Of a stretch of 16,352 nt of DNA, positions 13,401 to 16,352 are shown piece after piece (within the stretch, counting starts at the first letter, position 1; the number at the start of each line of letters is the position of its first letter). Under the pieces are notes generated by a model, which saw nothing but the letters and a program-made list of their open reading frames with translations, was not told the DNA's origin and made no database searches. The stretch is from contig JAGVXW010000021.1 in assembly GCA_018303575.1 (NCBI GenBank), positions 1 through 16,352 of the forward strand. The letters are read 5' to 3'. The stretch is from Candidatus Woesearchaeota archaeon (GTDB taxonomy: Archaea > Nanobdellota > Nanobdellia > Woesearchaeales > WJIZ01). Made by a program: the position numbers and the translations under genes.

Positions 13401-15016
13401 AGCTCCGCGCGGATGAAATCGTCATAGCAGTCTTCGTCTTCCTGTTCCTCTTTTACGGCCTCGGCAACCTTTGGGGCCACCAGCTCGCTCATCCGTTCCC
13501 ATACAGCTATCAGGCCTCGGACACCTTCCAGCACCAAGTCAGGGCGGAATCCATCAAGGTGATGGGCTCTTACAGGATGGAAGCGCCGTGGATCGTGGCC
13601 GGCTACACGGACAATGTCGGCTTCTATCCGCCTATACTCTATCATCTTGGGGTGGCGCTCTCATACGGCTCAGGCCTGGAGACGTATGACTCAACCTATC
13701 TCATTGTCTTCCTCTTCGCCCTGCTTGCGTCCCTCGCGGTCTACGTGATCGCGAAAAGGTACACCGCCCACGCTGTTCTCGTCCTTCCGTTCTGTCTGCT
13801 TCTTTTTTCAATAGCTTCCCTCGTCGGCTTCACCTGGGGCAGCTGGCCTTCCTTGTTGAGCCAGGCCTTCTTGCTCCTGTTCGCCTGGAGCATCCTTACA
13901 AAGCAGAGATTCTGGATCTCGGCGATAGCGCTTTCCGCGATAGCGCTCACGCACACGTCAGAGCTCATCTTCGTAGTTTTGTTTTGGGGCGCGCTCATAA
14001 TCTATCGTCTTTTTAAGAAAGAATTCAGGAAGGAAGACTGGATTGAAGCGGTGAAAACAGGAGTCCTCTTTCTCCTCATTTCCCTCTGGTATCTCATCAT
14101 CTTTTATTTCACCTGGGCGAAGGCGCAGCCCTTCCGGTTTTCGGTGGTGGCTGATTGGGGCAATACGCCGGTTGTCAGCCTCTTTTCCTTGGGAATCCTT
14201 TCCCTCCTTTTTATTCTGGGAATGGGAATAAGCGTCTTCAAAAAAGAATGGAGAGAGGTGGGAATTCTGAGCCTGATCCTGCTTTTGGCCGGATTCACAA
14301 ATTACATAGGTTTCGACGTCCGCGCCTTCCAGCTCCGCCAGTTCTGGCCGGTCTATCTTGGGATCGCGGCAGCTCTTGGCCTCGGCTATCTCCTCTCGCT
14401 TGTGAAGCTCCCTAAAATCGCCAGTTCGGGGATAGCCGTGCTCCTGGCCATTGTCATTGTCTTCGGGGCCCCGGGGCTTCCGAAGATGGCGAAGGCGGAG
14501 TCGCAGGGCATCATGAACCCCTATCATTGGGAGATGTTCGAGGCCCTGAAGGGGCTGCCCGAAGGCAGGGCCTATTTCTTCTACGGCGACATCTACGGCC
14601 AGAATGCTGTGCTGAGGAACGGCCAGCACGTCCCCTACATGGTGCTCCAGCAAGATTACATTGCCGCTGTCCAGAACGCGACCGTGAAGCGCCAGTATGT
14701 CACTAGGTTATTAGGCGACCATCACGGCGTCTATTACGCGTACAGGAAGGGGCTCTTTGACTTCGGCTATCGCGCGCTTGAAGTTCCAAAAGACGAGTAT
14801 CACAAGCCGATGGATCTCTGTTCCTTTGAATATGTGATCTTAGATAAGGTTTCAAACCAGCCGATGTTCGCGCAGTACAACCAGATTGCCGCCCAGCTTC
14901 TGCTCAAGAATCCGTGGATCACTCCTGTTTTCAGCAATGATGCCGCGATGATCCTCCAGAACAGCGAACCGGGCAGGGACTGCCTGCCTCAGGAGGGGGT
15001 GTACGTTGGAAGCTAA
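13397..15016 (+). CDS. GT-C-like polytopic membrane protein (putative lipid-sugar-dependent transferase)
   Basis: A 539-residue protein. After a first helix (about 7-24) comes a loop with D42 (ASDTFQHQVRAES), the position of the GT-C catalytic acid, and GFYPPILYHLG at about 75-84, reminiscent of PMT/YfhO-like enzymes. About ten helices run to about residue 360 and a soluble C-terminal domain of about 180 residues ends the protein. No WWDYG motif is present, so it is not an AglB-type oligosaccharyltransferase. The start is ATG 13397, overlapping the GT2 stop as ATGA; the frame is open further upstream, but only as a shadow of the GT2 gene. It is not an obvious sequence copy of the two YfhO-like proteins. 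Its pairing with a GT2 suggests transfer of a polyprenyl-phosphate sugar outside the cell. Acceptor unknown. Confidence 0.75.
   Translation: MKLRADEIVIAVFVFLFLFYGLGNLWGHQLAHPFPYSYQASDTFQHQVRAESIKVMGSYRMEAPWIVAGYTDNVGFYPPILYHLGVALSYGSGLETYDSTYLIVFLFALLASLAVYVIAKRYTAHAVLVLPFCLLLFSIASLVGFTWGSWPSLLSQAFLLLFAWSILTKQRFWISAIALSAIALTHTSELIFVVLFWGALIIYRLFKKEFRKEDWIEAVKTGVLFLLISLWYLIIFYFTWAKAQPFRFSVVADWGNTPVVSLFSLGILSLLFILGMGISVFKKEWREVGILSLILLLAGFTNYIGFDVRAFQLRQFWPVYLGIAAALGLGYLLSLVKLPKIASSGIAVLLAIVIVFGAPGLPKMAKAESQGIMNPYHWEMFEALKGLPEGRAYFFYGDIYGQNAVLRNGQHVPYMVLQQDYIAAVQNATVKRQYVTRLLGDHHGVYYAYRKGLFDFGYRALEVPKDEYHKPMDLCSFEYVILDKVSNQPMFAQYNQIAAQLLLKNPWITPVFSNDAAMILQNSEPGRDCLPQEGVYVGS
14991..14996 (+). 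promoter_or_regulatory. Shine-Dalgarno AGGAGG supporting a TTG start
   Basis: AGGAGG precedes the TTG at 15006 by nine bases, inside the 3' end of the GT-C gene. It is the main reason to accept the TTG start of the DUF1616-like gene; a nearby GTG at 14999 is out of frame. Confidence 0.6.
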
Positions 15017-15443
15017 GAAGGAGCTTTTGGATTGGGGAATCCTTCTGGTTACGCTTCTCCTTATTTTGAAGATTGCGTTCTATAAAGACACCCTTCTTGT
15101 TATCTTCCGCACAACACTTTCCATCTTCTGGATGTTCCTCCTTCCCGGATATCTCATATTCAGAAGGAAACAGTGGCCGTTCATCGAGAAGATCATCCTC
15201 GGCTCGCTTCTCGCGGGAGCGGTTCTTGGCATCTCAAGCTATTACTTAGGGCTGCTTGGCCTCAACGTCAGATGGCACGTCTGGCTCATTCCCCTGCTCG
15301 TGATGCTTGCCGCTTTTTACTTTTCTCAGAAGAAGCCCAAGGCCGAGAAGAAGAAGGAAGCTGAGGGCGATCGAGAGCCTGAACGAGAGGAAAGTCCCGA
15401 GCCAATAGACGGGCACAGGGACGAGCACCAGTCCCAGGAATAA
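15006..15443 (+). CDS. DUF1616-like small membrane protein, plus-strand copy
   Basis: A 145-residue protein. Hydrophobic segments lie at about 10-24, 30-52, 60-84 and 90-106, containing the DUF1616-like phrase FWMFLLPGYLIF, then WPFIEKIILGSLLAG and YYLGLLGLNVR. The TTG start is supported by AGGAGG at 14991-14996, nine bases upstream, and overlaps the GT-C stop by 11 nt. After residue 110 the protein becomes a highly charged tail of about 35 residues, encoded by the strand opposite the hydrophobic core of the convergent gene. That tail may not be a selected domain. DUF1616 proteins recur near archaeal surface-glycoprotein and glycosylation genes. No biochemical role can be stated. Confidence 0.65.
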   Translation: MEAKKELLDWGILLVTLLLILKIAFYKDTLLVIFRTTLSIFWMFLLPGYLIFRRKQWPFIEKIILGSLLAGAVLGISSYYLGLLGLNVRWHVWLIPLLVMLAAFYFSQKKPKAEKKKEAEGDREPEREESPEPIDGHRDEHQSQE

Positions 15444-15626
15444 GCTGAAGAAGACTTTTTCTGTTAACGAAAGTTCAAAGTTATCCAGGATAAGATAGAC
15501 AGGCAAAATAAAGACGATTCCGGAGAGAAGAATCACACCAAGGCCGCTCATTCCAAAGAGGAAGAGGGCGAAGAGGGCGAAAGCCGCGGCGATGATCAAC
15601 AAGGTCTTCCTGTGGAGGATTTCCAT
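15246..15626 (-). CDS. DUF1616-like small membrane protein, minus-strand copy
   Basis: A 126-residue protein. Helices lie at about 8-24, 27-47, 57-80 and 84-100. GIVFILPVYLI followed by SLTEKVFFSLFLGLVL and YWLGTFLSFRL aligns with the plus-strand copy (FLLPGYLI, FIEKIILGSLLAG, YYLGLLGLNVR). The last about 22 residues are polar and lie antisense to the plus-strand gene's core. ATG 15626 is preferred. An in-frame GTG at 15647 would add seven residues. An A/T-rich stretch at 15663-15671 (minus strand AAAAATAAG) could be a TATA box. It lies 53 nt downstream of the sequon-rich glycoprotein gene on the same strand and may be co-transcribed. Function unknown. Confidence 0.6.
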   Translation of the reverse strand: MEILHRKTLLIIAAAFALFALFLFGMSGLGVILLSGIVFILPVYLILDNFELSLTEKVFFSLFLGLVLVPVPVYWLGTFLSFRLSIALSFLLLLGLGLLLRKVKSGKHHEQGNEPDVPSDVEAKQP

Positions 15627-15679
15627 GTGGTTCTCTCTTTTGATCACTTCTGGGATAATCTACTTATTTTTCAAACTTA

Positions 15680-16352
15680 TTATTTCGTCTGATTGATAAA
15701 CGATTCAACGTCAAACAGGAGATTATCGGAAGTCCTGTTCACAAGCTCAAGCACATAGAAAACCGGAGTTATATTCTGCATGCCCGTAAACGTGTCTGCC
15801 ATCGTGCCGTAATTGAGCGCCCAGGTCTTGTTGCCTTTTGTCGCGACCTGGTCGAAGCGCGCTAAAAGCTGGCTTGCGGGCGCATAGCTTACATATGCCT
15901 GGTGCTCAGAGTAGAGCGTATAGCTTGAAAGGAGGGCGTTCTGGACCGCCTGCACCAGGATCTGGTCGCCCTGCGCCTCATTTGCATAGTTCTTCCGCGT
16001 CGTGAAGCTGAATGTTGTATTGGAGCGGTTGAGGCCGCCGACTCCCGCCACGTCCAGGCTGAGGTAATGGGGCGTGGAGTTCAGCAAACCAGAGATGCGA
16101 ACCCATCCCGATGCCGCGAAGCTGCTATTGGAGACCGTCCCAAGAAGATACGCAGATGTTCGGGCGGAATTGTTGTACCATCTTAGAGTATAATTGCACA
16201 GCTGGTCGCACGTCCAGTTGATGGAGGAGCTTTGGTTGTCTGTGGAATAATTTGCCAGGCCTGAAATCACGGGCCGCAGAACATAGTTGCCATTCGCGCT
16301 CCTGACATAGGGTGTGCTGTTGAAGTCATCATTTTCCAGGAAAAGGCGGTAC
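15680..16352 (-). CDS. Sequon-rich surface glycoprotein, C-terminal part (5' end outside window)
   Basis: The frame is open to the window edge, so 223 C-terminal residues are visible and the N-terminus is missing. A fibronectin-III-like beta-sandwich is suggested at about 40-118 (INWTC, YTLRWYNN, VRISGLLNSTPHYLSLD, FSFTT), with a cysteine pair C48/C52. The remaining about 100 residues are unrecognised and end in FINQTK without a membrane anchor. Fourteen N-x-S/T sequons occur in 223 residues (for example NYS, NWT, NNS, NTT, NIT, NQT). This density is typical of archaeal S-layer or adhesin-like proteins modified by N-glycosylation. Next to a glycan assembly locus it is a plausible acceptor. 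No signal peptide can be judged because the start is outside. Confidence 0.7.
   Translation of the reverse strand, partial: YRLFLENDDFNSTPYVRSANGNYVLRPVISGLANYSTDNQSSSINWTCDQLCNYTLRWYNNSARTSAYLLGTVSNSSFAASGWVRISGLLNSTPHYLSLDVAGVGGLNRSNTTFSFTTRKNYANEAQGDQILVQAVQNALLSSYTLYSEHQAYVSYAPASQLLARFDQVATKGNKTWALNYGTMADTFTGMQNITPVFYVLELVNRTSDNLLFDVESFINQTK

Noticed and set aside
13397..15016. AglB/STT3 oligosaccharyltransferase
   Set aside because: No WWDYG motif, and the C-terminal domain does not resemble that of AglB, although the GT-C topology is similar.
15456..15460. T5 run after the plus-strand DUF1616-like gene as a terminator
   Set aside because: Only five T residues, lying inside the convergent gene's coding region. 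Too weak to call.

Overview
The window looks archaeal, probably from a small-genome (DPANN-like) lineage; the phylum is an inference. Supporting signs: TATA-like boxes sit about 25-28 nt before start codons with no Shine-Dalgarno site (leaderless genes). Genes inside operons instead use overlaps of the ATGA type or sites such as GAGGTGA that match an archaeal 16S tail. There are also tandem winged-helix regulators and a surface protein packed with N-glycosylation sequons. Base composition is moderately GC-rich and looks even across the window. No rRNA, tRNA, CRISPR or insertion sequence was seen.

Layout. (1) 1-141 is a leader region with a long plus-strand RNA hairpin and two TATA-like boxes. 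(2) 142-5667 (+) is a three-gene operon: a membrane-anchored GT2 of the polyprenyl-phosphate-sugar synthase type, followed by two tandem paralogous YfhO-like GT-C membrane proteins. (3) 5691-7197 (+) is an overlapping pair, a double winged-helix protein and a nucleotidyltransferase, resembling an AbiE-type or HTH/NTase toxin-antitoxin module. (4) 11639-7194 (-) is an operon of a B12-binding radical SAM enzyme, a soluble GT2, a methyltransferase broken by an internal deletion, and an FAD oxidoreductase of the UDP-galactopyranose mutase/protoporphyrinogen oxidase superfamily. (5) 12648-11662 (-) encodes an HTH protein fused to a degenerate, apparently catalytically dead LAGLIDADG endonuclease fold. 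(6) 12723-15443 (+), divergent from it, holds a soluble GT2, a GT-C-like membrane protein and a DUF1616-like membrane protein. (7) 16352-15246 (-) holds the C-terminal part of a sequon-rich Fn3-like surface glycoprotein and a second DUF1616-like gene. That gene converges on the first and overlaps it by 198 nt.

Together this is a cell-surface glycan assembly locus. GT2 enzymes would charge lipid carriers or extend glycans in the cytoplasm. GT-C proteins would transfer sugars outside. The radical SAM, methyltransferase and FAD enzymes would tailor sugars or lipids. The sequon-rich protein at the right edge is a plausible acceptor. No oligosaccharyltransferase (AglB/STT3) is visible, so the route to protein is not closed within the window. 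The most unusual items are the domesticated-LAGLIDADG regulator between divergent glycan operons, the CsbB/YfhO-like three-gene operon with a duplicated YfhO, the convergent antisense overlap of two related DUF1616-like genes, and the HTH/NTase pair.
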